Assembly (NCBI GenBank): GCA_034189505.1
Contig: JAXHUR010000080.1
Span: 1-13,737 of the forward strand
Origin: Geoalkalibacter_A sp034189505
Lineage (GTDB): Bacteria > Desulfobacterota > Desulfuromonadia > Desulfuromonadales > Geoalkalibacteraceae
Length of the DNA: 13,737 bases
Direction of reading: 5' to 3'
Below are positions 1 to 8,483 of the stretch, in pieces. Below the pieces are notes generated by a model. That model searched no databases. It was not told where the DNA came from and saw only the letters and a list, made by a program, of their open reading frames with translations. Position numbers and translations under genes: made by a program. The number at the start of each line of letters is the position of its first letter. The stretch's first letter is position 1.

Positions 1-53
1 TGCTCGGCTTCTTCATCGGCCTGGTCAACCTGCTGATTCTTGGATTGCGCTGA
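1..53 (+). CDS. C-terminal end of an unidentified membrane protein (partial)
   Basis: Reading from position 3, the frame gives 16 residues (LGFFIGLVNLLILGLR) and stops at TGA 51-53. The residues are almost all hydrophobic and end in one arginine, as in the last transmembrane helix of an integral membrane protein. It lies 101 bases upstream of mqnC on the same strand. The fragment is too short to assign a family, and the gene begins outside the window. Confidence 0.45.
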   Translation, partial: LGFFIGLVNLLILGLR

Positions 54-63
54 GGGGGGATTT

Positions 64-131
64 TTGACAAGGTAGGGATGTGGGCCGTTACTCTGCCGCT
101 CCGTTTGGGGTGAATGTGCAGGCATTATAAA
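64..131 (+). promoter_or_regulatory. Possible promoter region of mqnC
   Basis: A perfect -35 hexamer TTGACA lies at 64-69; at 17-base spacing the -10 (GTTACT, 87-92) is poor. A second, good -10 (TATAAA, 126-131) lacks a convincing -35, TTTGGG being the nearest. Either could start transcription of mqnC at 155. Weakly supported: no single site has both elements. Confidence 0.3.
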
Positions 132-154
132 TTTTTCAGGAAAGACAGCTCCGG

Positions 155-1219
155 ATGTTTGAAACCATTTCGCAAAAATTGAACGAGGGGCAGGAAGTCG
201 GGCGTGAAGAGGCGCTGTGGCTGCTCAAGGAGGCTGATCTGCTGGAGGTGGGGCGGTTGGCCGATGGCGTGCGCCGGCGGCTTCATCCCCATAAGCGGGT
301 GACCTTCGTGGTGGACCGCAACGTCAACTACACCAACGTGTGCGAGTCCCAGTGCCGCTTCTGCGCTTTTTACCGCAAGCCCGGCGCGGCGGACGCCTAT
401 CTGCTTGAACCTGATGCCATTCTGGACAAAATCCAGGAGCTGGTCGATCGCGGCGGTACGCAGCTGCTGATGCAGGGTGGGCTGCATCCGGAGCTTGATA
501 TTCACTGGTTCGAGACGCTGCTGCGCGCCATCAAGCAGCGCTTCCCGCAGGTGCAGGTTCATTCACTGTCCCCGGCGGAGGTGATTCATGTGGCGCGTCT
601 GTCGCAGCTCTCCATGCCCGAGTGTCTGCGTCGTCTGCAGGCGGCGGGCTTGGACTCGGTGCCCGGCGGCGGGGCCGAGGTGCTGGTGGATACGGTGCGG
701 CAGGAGATCTCGCCCAACAAGATCGGCTGGCGTGACTGGGCGGCGGTGATGGAAGAAGCGCACCGTCTCGGCATGAAGACCACCGCTACCATGATGTTCG
801 GCTCGCGGGAACGCCTTGAGGATATTGTCGAGCATCTGCTGCGGGTGCGCGATATTCAAAAACGAACCGGCGGCTTTACTGCCTTTATCCCCTGGACCTT
901 TCAGCCGAGCAACACGGAGCTGGGCGGTGAAACCGTCGGCGGGGTCGAGTACCTGCAGGTGCTGGCGCTCTCCCGCATTCTCCTCGACAACATCCCCAAC
1001 ATCCAGGCCAGCTGGGTGACCCAGGGGGCGCGCATGGCGCAGGTGGCGCTGTTTTTCGGCGCCAATGACCTCGGCGGCACTATGCTGGAGGAAAATGTCG
1101 TGGCCGCCGCCGGCTGCTCCTTCCGCATGTCGCAGGATGAAGTGGTGGAGCTGGCGCGTGGCGCCGGGTTTGTTCCGGCCAAGCGCAATACCCATTATGA
1201 GATTCTGGAAACTTATTGA
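155..1219 (+). CDS. mqnC: Cyclic dehypoxanthinyl futalosine synthase (radical SAM, menaquinone synthesis)
   Basis: This 354-residue protein is a radical S-adenosylmethionine enzyme. MqnC cyclises dehypoxanthine futalosine in the futalosine route to menaquinone, the respiratory quinone of most anaerobic respirers. The cluster motif CxxxCxxC is visible as C63, C67 and C70 inside NYTNVCESQCRFCAFYR, a sequence typical of MqnC; the related MqnE has a different context. The C-terminal stretch with ASWVTQG and GANDLGGTMLEENVV is also typical of the family, and the length is normal. A Shine-Dalgarno-like AGGAAAG lies at 138-144, 10 bases before the ATG. No other mqn gene is in the window, so the pathway genes are scattered or lie outside. 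The main alternative, MqnE, is less likely because of these motifs. Confidence 0.92.
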   Translation: MFETISQKLNEGQEVGREEALWLLKEADLLEVGRLADGVRRRLHPHKRVTFVVDRNVNYTNVCESQCRFCAFYRKPGAADAYLLEPDAILDKIQELVDRGGTQLLMQGGLHPELDIHWFETLLRAIKQRFPQVQVHSLSPAEVIHVARLSQLSMPECLRRLQAAGLDSVPGGGAEVLVDTVRQEISPNKIGWRDWAAVMEEAHRLGMKTTATMMFGSRERLEDIVEHLLRVRDIQKRTGGFTAFIPWTFQPSNTELGGETVGGVEYLQVLALSRILLDNIPNIQASWVTQGARMAQVALFFGANDLGGTMLEENVVAAAGCSFRMSQDEVVELARGAGFVPAKRNTHYEILETY

Positions 1220-1225
1220 AAGATA

Positions 1226-1320
1226 GCTCCTCCCCCCAGCGGGGGGAGGCTGGGAGGGGGGAACCTGCGCTGCTGCCCGGACCAACCCCCACCCTGACCC
1301 TCCCCCGCTGGGGGAGGGGA
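1226..1320. repeat. Inverted pair of G/C-rich palindromic repeats (REP/BIME-like)
   Basis: Two related copies face each other in the 130-base gap between mqnC and hisC. Each holds a near-perfect hairpin: 1229-1249 (nine-base arms around AGC) and 1298-1318 (CCCTCCCCC, loop GCT, GGGGGAGGG). Each hairpin is flanked by a G-rich or C-rich tail of similar sequence, in opposite orientation. The arrangement resembles bacterial REP doublets (BIMEs), which often lie between genes and can stabilise or end transcripts. No T-tract follows either hairpin. Whether it is dispersed in this genome cannot be seen from one window. Confidence 0.7.
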
Positions 1321-1349
1321 TGAAATCAGACCTGACTTGCGGAGAATCC

Positions 1350-2402
1350 ATGATCCCCTTGCGTGACAACATCAGAAACATGGCGGGCTACGTGCCGGGT
1401 TTCCAGCCCGATGACGGGCAGGATTGGATCAAGCTCAACACCAATGAGAATCCCTATCCGCCGTCACCGGCGGTGCGTGAGGCGATCCTGCGTGAGCTGG
1501 GCGATGACGGCGCCCGCCTGCGCCAGTATCCCGATGCGGTCAGCCGTGCCGGACGGCAGGAGGCCGCGCGGCTCTACGGGGTCGATCCTGCCTGGGTGAT
1601 TATGGCCAATGGTTCCGACGAGGTGCTCAACAATCTGATCCGCGCCTTCGCCGGGGAAGGGGAGGAGATCGCCTATGTGCACCCCTCCTACTCCTATTAT
1701 GCGACCCTGGCCGAAATTCAGGGTGCGCGGGTGCGCACTTTCGGTCTGACCGATAAATGGGAGCTGGACGGTTTTCCAGAGCGTTATGAGGGCAAGCTGT
1801 TTTTCCTGACCAACCCCAACGCGCCTCTGGGTTTCGCTTATCCCCGCGAGTTCATCGAAGAGCTGGCCGGACGGGTGGCCGGCATGCTGGTGGTCGACGA
1901 GGCCTACGCTGATTTCGCTGACGACAACGCTCTCGACCTGGTGCACAGGTATGAGAACCTGGTGGTGACCCGCACCCTCTCTAAAAGCTACAGCCTGGCC
2001 GGGATGCGCCTCGGCCTGGCGGTAGCGCGCCCCGAGGTGATCGCCGCTCTCGACAAGATCCGCGATCACTACAACCTCGATCGCCTGGCCCAGGCGGCGG
2101 TGACGGCGGCTTTGCGCGACCAGGAGTACTTTTCCCGTTGCGTGAAGCGCATTCGCGAAACACGCGGCTGGTTCAGCACCGAATTGCAGGTCCTGGACTA
2201 CGGCGTGATCCCCTCCCACGGCAACTATGTCTTTGCCTCGCCCCCCGACCGCGACGGCAAGCGCGTGTATGACGGACTTTACCAGCGTCGCATCCTGGTT
2301 CGGCATTTTTCCGATCCGGTTCTGGCTCATGGCCTGCGTATCTCCATCGGGACGCGCGAGGAGATGGAGATCACTCTGGATGCGCTGCGGGAGATCGGCT
2401 GA
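1350..2402 (+). CDS. hisC: Histidinol-phosphate aminotransferase
   Basis: This 350-residue protein is a fold-type I PLP enzyme that converts imidazole acetol phosphate and glutamate to histidinol phosphate in histidine synthesis; it often also acts on aromatic amino acids. Visible marks are the N-terminal LNTNENPYPPSP, ANGSDE near 86-91, NPNAP at 155-159, DEAYADF at 183-189 and the PLP-lysine motif SKSYSLAGMRLG with K212. The frame is open upstream to an ATG at 1320, but I chose 1350: GGAGA at 1341-1345 is correctly placed for it, the protein then begins MIPLRDNI as HisC proteins do, and the 1320 start would lie at the edge of the repeat. The mutY start codon follows its TGA directly, so the two genes are probably cotranscribed. 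No other his gene is in the window. Confidence 0.9.
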   Translation: MIPLRDNIRNMAGYVPGFQPDDGQDWIKLNTNENPYPPSPAVREAILRELGDDGARLRQYPDAVSRAGRQEAARLYGVDPAWVIMANGSDEVLNNLIRAFAGEGEEIAYVHPSYSYYATLAEIQGARVRTFGLTDKWELDGFPERYEGKLFFLTNPNAPLGFAYPREFIEELAGRVAGMLVVDEAYADFADDNALDLVHRYENLVVTRTLSKSYSLAGMRLGLAVARPEVIAALDKIRDHYNLDRLAQAAVTAALRDQEYFSRCVKRIRETRGWFSTELQVLDYGVIPSHGNYVFASPPDRDGKRVYDGLYQRRILVRHFSDPVLAHGLRISIGTREEMEITLDALREIG

Positions 2403-3512
2403 GTGGTGGCTTCCTCCCCGCCTCCGCAGGAGTCCGACAACGAAATACCCTCTGACCCGGCGGAGGTCGCCCGGCGTCTGCTCAGCTGGTACGGGAGTGA
2501 GGGACGCACTCTGCCCTGGCGGGGCACCCGTGATCCCTACCGGGTGTGGCTGGCGGAGATCATGCTGCAGCAGACCACGGTGGATGCGGTTATCCCCTAC
2601 TATGAACGCTTTCTGGCGCGTTTCCCTGATGTCGAAGTCTTGGCTGCGGCTTCCGTCGACGAGGTTCTTAACCTGTGGACGGGATTGGGCTATTATGCGC
2701 GGGCGCGCAACCTGCACGCGGCGGCTCGTCAGGTTGTGGCACTGCATGGCGGCCTTTTTCCTGACAGTCTCGAAGGCCTGCGGGGTCTGCCCGGTGTGGG
2801 TCGCTCCACCGCCGGTGCGATTCTGAGCATCGCCTTCGATTGTCCGGTCCCGATCCTGGACGGCAACGTGAGGCGGGTGCTGAGCCGCCTGTTCGCCCTG
2901 CAGGAGAACCCCCGCGGTACGGCGGCGGAGAAAAAACTGTGGCGCTGGGCCGAAGCCTTGACCCCGGCCGATCACCCCCACGATTACGCCCAGGCCATTA
3001 TGGATCTGGGCGCCACGGTGTGTGCGCCGCGACAGCCGCAGTGCAGCGCCTGCCCCCTGGAAAAGTTGTGCCGCGCCCGCGCCCTTGGACTGGAGACACA
3101 GCTGCCGTTGCCGGCTGTGCGCAAAAAAGGGCCTGAGATCGTTCAGGCCGCACTTCTGTGGCGTGATTGCAGCGGGCGGTTCCGCGTATGCCGCCGCCCT
3201 TATCAGGGGTTGCTGGGAGGGATGTGGGAATTCCCCACAGTCGAAATCGTCGAGGGCGAGGACCCGGCGCATGCGGTGTGTCGCTTTCTCCAGCAGTCGG
3301 GCGTGGACGCAGAACCGGAGGAGGTGGGGCGCCTGCGCCATGTCTACAGTCATTTCCGTCTCGATCTGCGTCTCTTCGGCGTGGTTGCGCCTGCCGCAGG
3401 GAGTGTTGTGCAAAGCGATGACTGTCGCTGGCTGGAGGCGGAGGAACTCTCTGGACTGGCCCTCCACGGTGCCCACAAGAAGGCCTTGCCTTATCTTCAT
3501 CAAGTTGCATGA
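2403..3512 (+). CDS. mutY: A/G-specific adenine glycosylase
   Basis: MutY removes adenine mispaired with 8-oxoguanine, guarding against oxidative mutation. The 369-residue protein carries the catalytic glutamate E52 in WLAEIMLQQTTV, a helix-hairpin-helix LPGVGRSTAGAI at 129-140, the catalytic aspartate D153 in ILDGNVRRVLSR, and a [4Fe-4S] motif CX6CX2CX5C (C207, C214, C217, C223). The C-terminal part, from about 240, resembles the NUDIX-like 8-oxoG recognition domain (GGMWEFPTVE, then HVYSHFRL). The serine in the hairpin motif favours MutY over endonuclease III. The start is a GTG directly after the hisC TGA, with a second in-frame GTG next to it; CGGGAGA in the end of hisC can serve as ribosome site, which suggests translational coupling. 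A 71-base gap separates it from rnd. Confidence 0.93.
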   Translation: MVASSPPPQESDNEIPSDPAEVARRLLSWYGSEGRTLPWRGTRDPYRVWLAEIMLQQTTVDAVIPYYERFLARFPDVEVLAAASVDEVLNLWTGLGYYARARNLHAAARQVVALHGGLFPDSLEGLRGLPGVGRSTAGAILSIAFDCPVPILDGNVRRVLSRLFALQENPRGTAAEKKLWRWAEALTPADHPHDYAQAIMDLGATVCAPRQPQCSACPLEKLCRARALGLETQLPLPAVRKKGPEIVQAALLWRDCSGRFRVCRRPYQGLLGGMWEFPTVEIVEGEDPAHAVCRFLQQSGVDAEPEEVGRLRHVYSHFRLDLRLFGVVAPAAGSVVQSDDCRWLEAEELSGLALHGAHKKALPYLHQVA

Positions 3513-3583
3513 GGGTGCGACCCCCACGCTGTGCAGGTTCATCATTGATCTGATATCCTCTTCATTCTTTCGGAGTTTTTGAT

Positions 3584-4717
3584 TTGACGTCCATACCCCC
3601 CATCCTGACCACCACCGCCGAGCTGACCTCTTTTCTCGCCGACCTGGCGAACGAAACGGCGCTGGCGGTCGATCTTGAAGCCGATTCCATGCACCACTAC
3701 CAGGAAAAGGTCTGTCTGCTGCAGGTCTCCGGAACGCAGCAGAGCGCGTTGATCGATCCCCTGGCGATGACGGACCTCTCGCCCCTGGCGCCGGTTCTGT
3801 CCGATCCGGCAGTGCGCAAGTATTTTCACGCAGCCGATTACGATATCCGCTGCCTGCACCGTGATTTCGGGCTGGAGGTGCGCGGGCTGTTCGACACCAT
3901 GATCGCCAGCCAGTTTCTCGGCGAGGAAAAGGTCGGTCTGGCAGATGTGCTGCAGAAATATTACGGCGTGACGCTGGACAAGAAGTTCCAGCGCGCCGAC
4001 TGGACCAGGCGGCCGCTGCCCGAGGACATGGCGCGTTACGCGGCGGAAGACACCCGCTATCTGCATGCGCTGGGGGAAATGCTTGAAAAACGCCTGCGCG
4101 AGGCGGGGCGCCTCGATTGGGTGGCGGAGGAGTTCAAACTGCTCGAGGCGGTGCGCCACAGCGAGCATGAAGGCCCCTTGTTCACTCGGGTCAAGGGGGC
4201 GAGCCGCCTCAAGCCGCGCCAGCTGGCGGTGCTCGAGCTGCTGCTGGAGTTTCGCGACGAGGAGGCGCGCCGGCGCGACAGACCGCTGTTCAAGGTGCTG
4301 GGCAACGCCGTGATGCTCGAAGTAGCCCGTGAACAGCCCACCTCCCTGAGGGCGCTGACGGGACTGTCGGGGATGCCCGCGCGGCTGGCCGATCGTTACG
4401 GAAAGCGGCTGGTCGAGTTGGTGCGGCAGGCGCAGGATCTGCCGCAGGCGAACCTGCCGGTGTTCCCGCGCAAGGAGCGCCCCGTACGAGATCCGGAGGT
4501 GGACCAGCGCATGGCCAAGCTCAAGCAGTGGCGCAGCGCCAGGGCCGAGGAGCTGGGGATCGACCCCGGCGTGCTGATCAACAACGCCACCATGGAGGAG
4601 ATTGCCCGCCTCAACCCCGGCTCTGACGAGGAACTGGCACAGGCCGGAACCCTCAAAGGCTGGCAGCAGCGCGAGCTTGGCCCCTCCATCTGTGACGCAC
4701 TCCGGGAGGAGCGATGA
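3584..4717 (+). CDS. rnd: Ribonuclease D
   Basis: RNase D is a 3'-5' exoribonuclease that trims tRNA and other structured RNA ends. The 377-residue protein shows the DEDDy exonuclease sites: D30 and E32 (AVDLEAD), D87 in FHAADYDIRCLH, and Y152/D156 in ARYAAEDTRYLH. Two HRDC nucleic-acid-binding domains follow, roughly 211-284 and 307-374, the normal architecture. The start is TTG: CGGAG at 3571-3575 lies 8 bases upstream, and no ATG comes before the conserved DLEAD motif. Its stop overlaps the start of the next gene (ATGA), so the two are translationally coupled. A role in maturing the tRNAs encoded further right is conceivable but is only inference. Confidence 0.92.
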   Translation: MTSIPPILTTTAELTSFLADLANETALAVDLEADSMHHYQEKVCLLQVSGTQQSALIDPLAMTDLSPLAPVLSDPAVRKYFHAADYDIRCLHRDFGLEVRGLFDTMIASQFLGEEKVGLADVLQKYYGVTLDKKFQRADWTRRPLPEDMARYAAEDTRYLHALGEMLEKRLREAGRLDWVAEEFKLLEAVRHSEHEGPLFTRVKGASRLKPRQLAVLELLLEFRDEEARRRDRPLFKVLGNAVMLEVAREQPTSLRALTGLSGMPARLADRYGKRLVELVRQAQDLPQANLPVFPRKERPVRDPEVDQRMAKLKQWRSARAEELGIDPGVLINNATMEEIARLNPGSDEELAQAGTLKGWQQRELGPSICDALREER

Positions 4718-5037
4718 AGCGGCTGCACGTCTTCAGCCTTCAGGAGCGCCCCCTGGCGCAGCTGCTCAAGGAACGCCTGCGCTACGAGGGGGTCGACTGC
4801 CTGCTGCGCAACGAGGAGCTGTTCAGCGCCCTGGGCGAGATCCCCTTTCTGGAATGCCGCCCCGAGCTGTGGATTATCGACGAGGAGGTGCTGCCGCGCG
4901 CCCGCAAGCTGGTCGAAGGCTGGCTGCGCGAGGACCAGAACCATGAAGCCTGGATCTGTTCCACCTGTGGGGAAAAGCTGGAGGGGCAGTTCGACTCCTG
5001 CTGGAAATGCGGACAGGAACGGGGGGAGAAGGCGTAA
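4714..5037 (+). CDS. DUF2007 domain protein with C-terminal zinc ribbon
   Basis: A 107-residue soluble protein. Residues 1-75 look like a DUF2007 (putative signal-transducing) domain: an N-terminal strand, a helix with LLKERLRYEGVDCLLRNEE, then LWIIDEEVLPRARKLVEGWL. Residues 80-100 form a zinc ribbon with CxxC pairs C82/C85 and C96/C99. DUF2007 domains resemble small ligand-binding or PII-like folds, but their role is not known. The ATG overlaps the rnd stop as ATGA, and GGAGGAG just upstream inside rnd is a strong ribosome site, so its amount is tied to RNase D. Convergent with fumC across an inverted repeat. The domain call is from pattern recognition; the function is unknown. Confidence 0.75.
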   Translation: MKRLHVFSLQERPLAQLLKERLRYEGVDCLLRNEELFSALGEIPFLECRPELWIIDEEVLPRARKLVEGWLREDQNHEAWICSTCGEKLEGQFDSCWKCGQERGEKA

Positions 5038-5045
5038 AGGATTTC

Positions 5046-5138
5046 AACGCAGAGGCGCAGAGAGTGCAGAGGAGGAGAGATTTTTTAACATAAAAAGGGC
5101 TCTTCTCTCCGTCTCTTGCATCTCTGCGCCTCTGCGTT
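5046..5138. repeat. Long inverted repeat between convergent genes, possible bidirectional terminator
   Basis: Perfect 18-base arms AACGCAGAGGCGCAGAGA (5046-5063) and its reverse complement (5121-5138) enclose 57 bases. The arms continue with partial complementarity inward (AGAGGAGGAGAGA against TCTTCTCTCC). It fills the 117-base space between the DUF2007 gene and fumC, which converge here. A transcript from either side would fold into a long hairpin. The run TTTTTT at 5081-5086 lies inside the loop, so this is not a classical intrinsic terminator. The arm sequence looks like a dispersed spacer repeat seen in many bacterial genomes. Confidence 0.7.
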
Positions 5139-5154
5139 AAAGGTTTTGACCAAC

Positions 5155-6561
<1,407 letters not shown>

Positions 6562-6614
6562 TTCTGTCTCCTTGCCGAATATGAGTTGCAGACTGCAGAC
6601 AGGTTCTCTTTTGA

Positions 6615-6642
6615 ATTCTGCCGTTCATCCGTCATTTGTCAA
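6615..6642 (-). promoter_or_regulatory. Promoter of fumC
   Basis: On the minus strand a perfect -35 TTGACA (6637-6642) is followed after 16 bases by CAGAAT (6615-6620; four of six -10 consensus positions). The predicted transcript would begin about 45 bases before the fumC ATG. It lies in the 153-base divergent spacer. A short interrupted hairpin at about 6656-6679 (CCTGT...ACAGG enclosing GCGG/CCGC) lies beside it on the exporter side; its role is unknown. Confidence 0.6.
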
Positions 6643-6714
6643 CAATTTCACGCCCCTGTCATGCGGCTTCCGCACAGGGTTCCACTTCCCGCTGTCGCTG
6701 CGAAAAAGGGTGTC

Positions 6715-7587
6715 ATGAGCAATACCGCTTTTTCCCTGATCCTTTTCTCCGCCCTGATGCATGCCCTGTGGAACCTGCTGGTCAAGCGCAGTGTCGACAA
6801 GACGGTGTTTATCTGGTGGATGTTTCTTTTTTCCGGCTCCATGTTCAGCCTGGTGCTGCCGTTTGTGCCCGGCGATTTTCCGCGCCCGGATCCGTCTATT
6901 CTCTTTCTGAGTGCTGCAGGCGGGCTCTGCTTTGTGCTCTATCATCTGTTCAACGGGCGCGCCTACCGCGACGGCGACCTGTCGCTGGCCTACCCTCTGG
7001 CCCAGACCTCCATGGTCTACGTGCCGCTGTGGGGGATGATCTTTTTCGGCGAGCGCCTGACCCCTGTCGGCGCCGGCGGCATCGCCCTGGTGGTGGCCGG
7101 CGCCTACTGCATTCAGCTGCGGCGCCTGTCATTTGATGAAATTCTGCGTCCTTTCCGCAGTTTGGGTGAGCCGGGAGTGGCCTCGGCGCTGATGGCCGGT
7201 TTTATCTATTCGGTCGGCGCGGTCATCGACAAGACCGGAGTAATGCGCTATTCTCCCCTGTATTTTACCTATCTGCTGGTTTTTTTCATGATGCTGATCA
7301 TGACCGCCAACCTGCTGCGTCCCCGCTACCGCGGGCGCGTGCGGGCCGAATGGCGGTGCAGTCGCAAACTGATTCTGATGTCGGGGCCGGTGATGATGGG
7401 TTCCTTCATCGCCTTTCGCTACGGCCTGCAGATGGCGCCGGTGAGCTACGCCGTGCCGACGCGGCAGGTCAGCCTGCTGATCGGCGTCCTGATCGGCATC
7501 ATCTTTCTCGGCGAACGCTTCGGCCGCATCCGCATCCTGTCCGCCCTGACCATTCTGGGCGGCGTTTTTCTGATCCGGCTGGGGTAA
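6715..7587 (+). CDS. EamA-family (drug/metabolite transporter superfamily) permease
   Basis: The 290-residue protein is almost entirely hydrophobic and has the two-repeat layout of EamA transporters, about ten transmembrane helices. Family features include ALMHALWNLLVKRS at the first helix, LAYPLAQTSMVYVPLWGMIFFGERLTPVGAGGIALVVAGAY at the end of the first repeat, and the matching YAVPTRQVSLLIGVLIGIIFLGERFGRIRILSALTILGGVFLI at the end of the second. The paired FxGER motifs mark the duplicated domain. These proteins usually export amino acids or other small metabolites; the substrate cannot be told. The frame is open far upstream, but that part is antisense to fumC and has no membrane character, so the ATG at 6715 is the sensible start. 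The ribosome site is weak (AAAAGGG). Confidence 0.85.
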   Translation: MSNTAFSLILFSALMHALWNLLVKRSVDKTVFIWWMFLFSGSMFSLVLPFVPGDFPRPDPSILFLSAAGGLCFVLYHLFNGRAYRDGDLSLAYPLAQTSMVYVPLWGMIFFGERLTPVGAGGIALVVAGAYCIQLRRLSFDEILRPFRSLGEPGVASALMAGFIYSVGAVIDKTGVMRYSPLYFTYLLVFFMMLIMTANLLRPRYRGRVRAEWRCSRKLILMSGPVMMGSFIAFRYGLQMAPVSYAVPTRQVSLLIGVLIGIIFLGERFGRIRILSALTILGGVFLIRLG

Positions 7588-7683
7588 AGGCTGTCCGTTG
7601 CTGAAAACCTGTCCGCAGTCCTTTGTTCGTGGTCCGTTGGAAAAAATCTTTGATTTTTATGGGCTACGGGTCACACTTGTCTC
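7588..7683. other. Spacer with inverted single copies of the heptamer and an A/T hairpin
   Basis: No gene is visible here. GTCCGTTG occurs at 7593-7600 and 7632-7639; it is the reverse complement of CAACGGAC, a rotation of the tandem repeat that starts at 7684, so both copies could pair with the array. An A/T-rich perfect hairpin, AAAAATC, loop TTT, GATTTTT, spans 7642-7658. It may weakly terminate exporter transcripts, but it lacks a G/C stem. Confidence 0.5.
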
Positions 7684-7805
7684 GGACAACGGACAACGGA
7701 CAACGGACAACGGACAACGGACAACGGACAACGGACAACGGACAACGGACAACGGACAACGGACAACGGACAACGGACAACGGACAACGGACAACGGACA
7801 ACGGA
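7684..7805. repeat. Heptanucleotide tandem repeat, GGACAAC, 17.4 perfect copies
   Basis: The 7-base unit GGACAAC repeats without a single mismatch from 7684 to 7802 (17 copies), followed by GGA at 7803-7805. Because 7 is not a multiple of 3, all three frames of a strand read the same seven codons, and none is a stop on either strand, so the array is open in six frames. It resembles the short tandemly repeated heptamers (STRRs) described in cyanobacteria. It ends 6 bases before the ATG of the HD-domain gene, and its last GGA is that gene's only visible Shine-Dalgarno-like bases. Perfect copies suggest recent expansion by slippage. Confidence 0.97.
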
Positions 7806-7811
7806 TACCCC

Positions 7812-8384
7812 ATGAAACATCTCGCTAATTTCTTCTTCGAAGCCGGCATGCTCAAGCGCACGCCGCGCACCGGTTTTCAGTTCCTCGGTTCGGGGGCTGA
7901 GTCGGTCGCCGAGCACAGTTTCCGCGCCACGCTGATCGGCTACACCCTGGCGCGTCTCGATGGCTGCGTCGATGTCGGCAAGGTGCTGCAGATGTGCCTG
8001 TTCCACGATATCTCCGAGGCCCGCACCGGGGACCTCAACTACGTCAACAAGAAGTATGTCCAGGTGGATGAGAAAAAGGCAGTGGATGACCTGGCGCGCA
8101 CTCTGCCTTTCGGCGACGACTACCGCGCCCTGCTGGAAGAATTCATTGCGGCGGAGAGCGACGAGGCGCGCATTGCCCATGACGCCGATCAAATCGAAAT
8201 GATCCTGGCGCTCAAGGAGCACAAAGACCTGGGCAACCGCTACGCCGATGAATGGTATCCGTTCTCGGTGCGCCGCCTGCGCACGGAAACCGCCCGCCGC
8301 CTGGCGGAAACCATTTGGGCGACCGACTCGAGCCGCTGGTGGTTCGACGACGACACCGACTGGTGGGTGCGCGGACGGCGTTGA
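7812..8384 (+). CDS. HD-domain metal-dependent phosphohydrolase (YfbR/HDDC2-like)
   Basis: The 190-residue protein has the metal-binding pattern of the HD superfamily: H35 (SVAEHSFR), H65-D66 (LFHDISEARTGD) and a later aspartate in AHDADQIEM (D124/D126). The arrangement, with EAxxGD after the HD pair, fits the YfbR/HDDC2 group (COG1896-like), whose known members are 5'-deoxynucleotidases that hydrolyse dNMPs; the substrate here is inferred only from the family. The C-terminus is rich in tryptophan and acidic residues (SSRWWFDDDTDWWVRGRR). I start it at ATG 7812, where homology to the family begins. The same frame stays open upstream through the heptamer array to ATG 7659 and TTG 7623, which would add repeated GQRTTDN units; neither has a well-placed ribosome site. 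serS follows after 99 bases. Confidence 0.8.
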   Translation: MKHLANFFFEAGMLKRTPRTGFQFLGSGAESVAEHSFRATLIGYTLARLDGCVDVGKVLQMCLFHDISEARTGDLNYVNKKYVQVDEKKAVDDLARTLPFGDDYRALLEEFIAAESDEARIAHDADQIEMILALKEHKDLGNRYADEWYPFSVRRLRTETARRLAETIWATDSSRWWFDDDTDWWVRGRR

Positions 8385-8414
8385 TCTTTCAGCAAATTGT
8401 CTGCGCATCTGCGG

Positions 8415-8444
8415 TTGACGCGGCGCCGGCAGGGTGATAATAAT
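8415..8444 (+). promoter_or_regulatory. Promoter of serS
   Basis: TTGACG (8415-8420, five of six -35 positions) is followed after 18 bases by AATAAT (8439-8444, five of six -10 positions). GATAAT at 8436-8441 overlaps it with a 15-base spacer. The site lies in the 99-base gap between the HD-domain gene and serS and gives a leader of about 30 bases. Confidence 0.6.
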
Positions 8445-8483
8445 ACTCCCTTCGCAAATGACCTACGACTCAGAGGGCGAACG

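Noticed and set aside
1464..3545. A 693-codon open frame on the minus strand
   Set aside because: It is fully antisense to hisC and mutY, which have clear catalytic motifs. Long antisense frames are common in G+C-rich genes, and its translation has no recognisable domain.
7684..7805. CRISPR array
   Set aside because: The 7-base units follow each other directly with no spacers, so this is a simple tandem repeat.
8397..8483. Upstream start for serS
   Set aside because: It would cover the serS promoter and add residues absent from the family; ATG 8484 has a good ribosome site.
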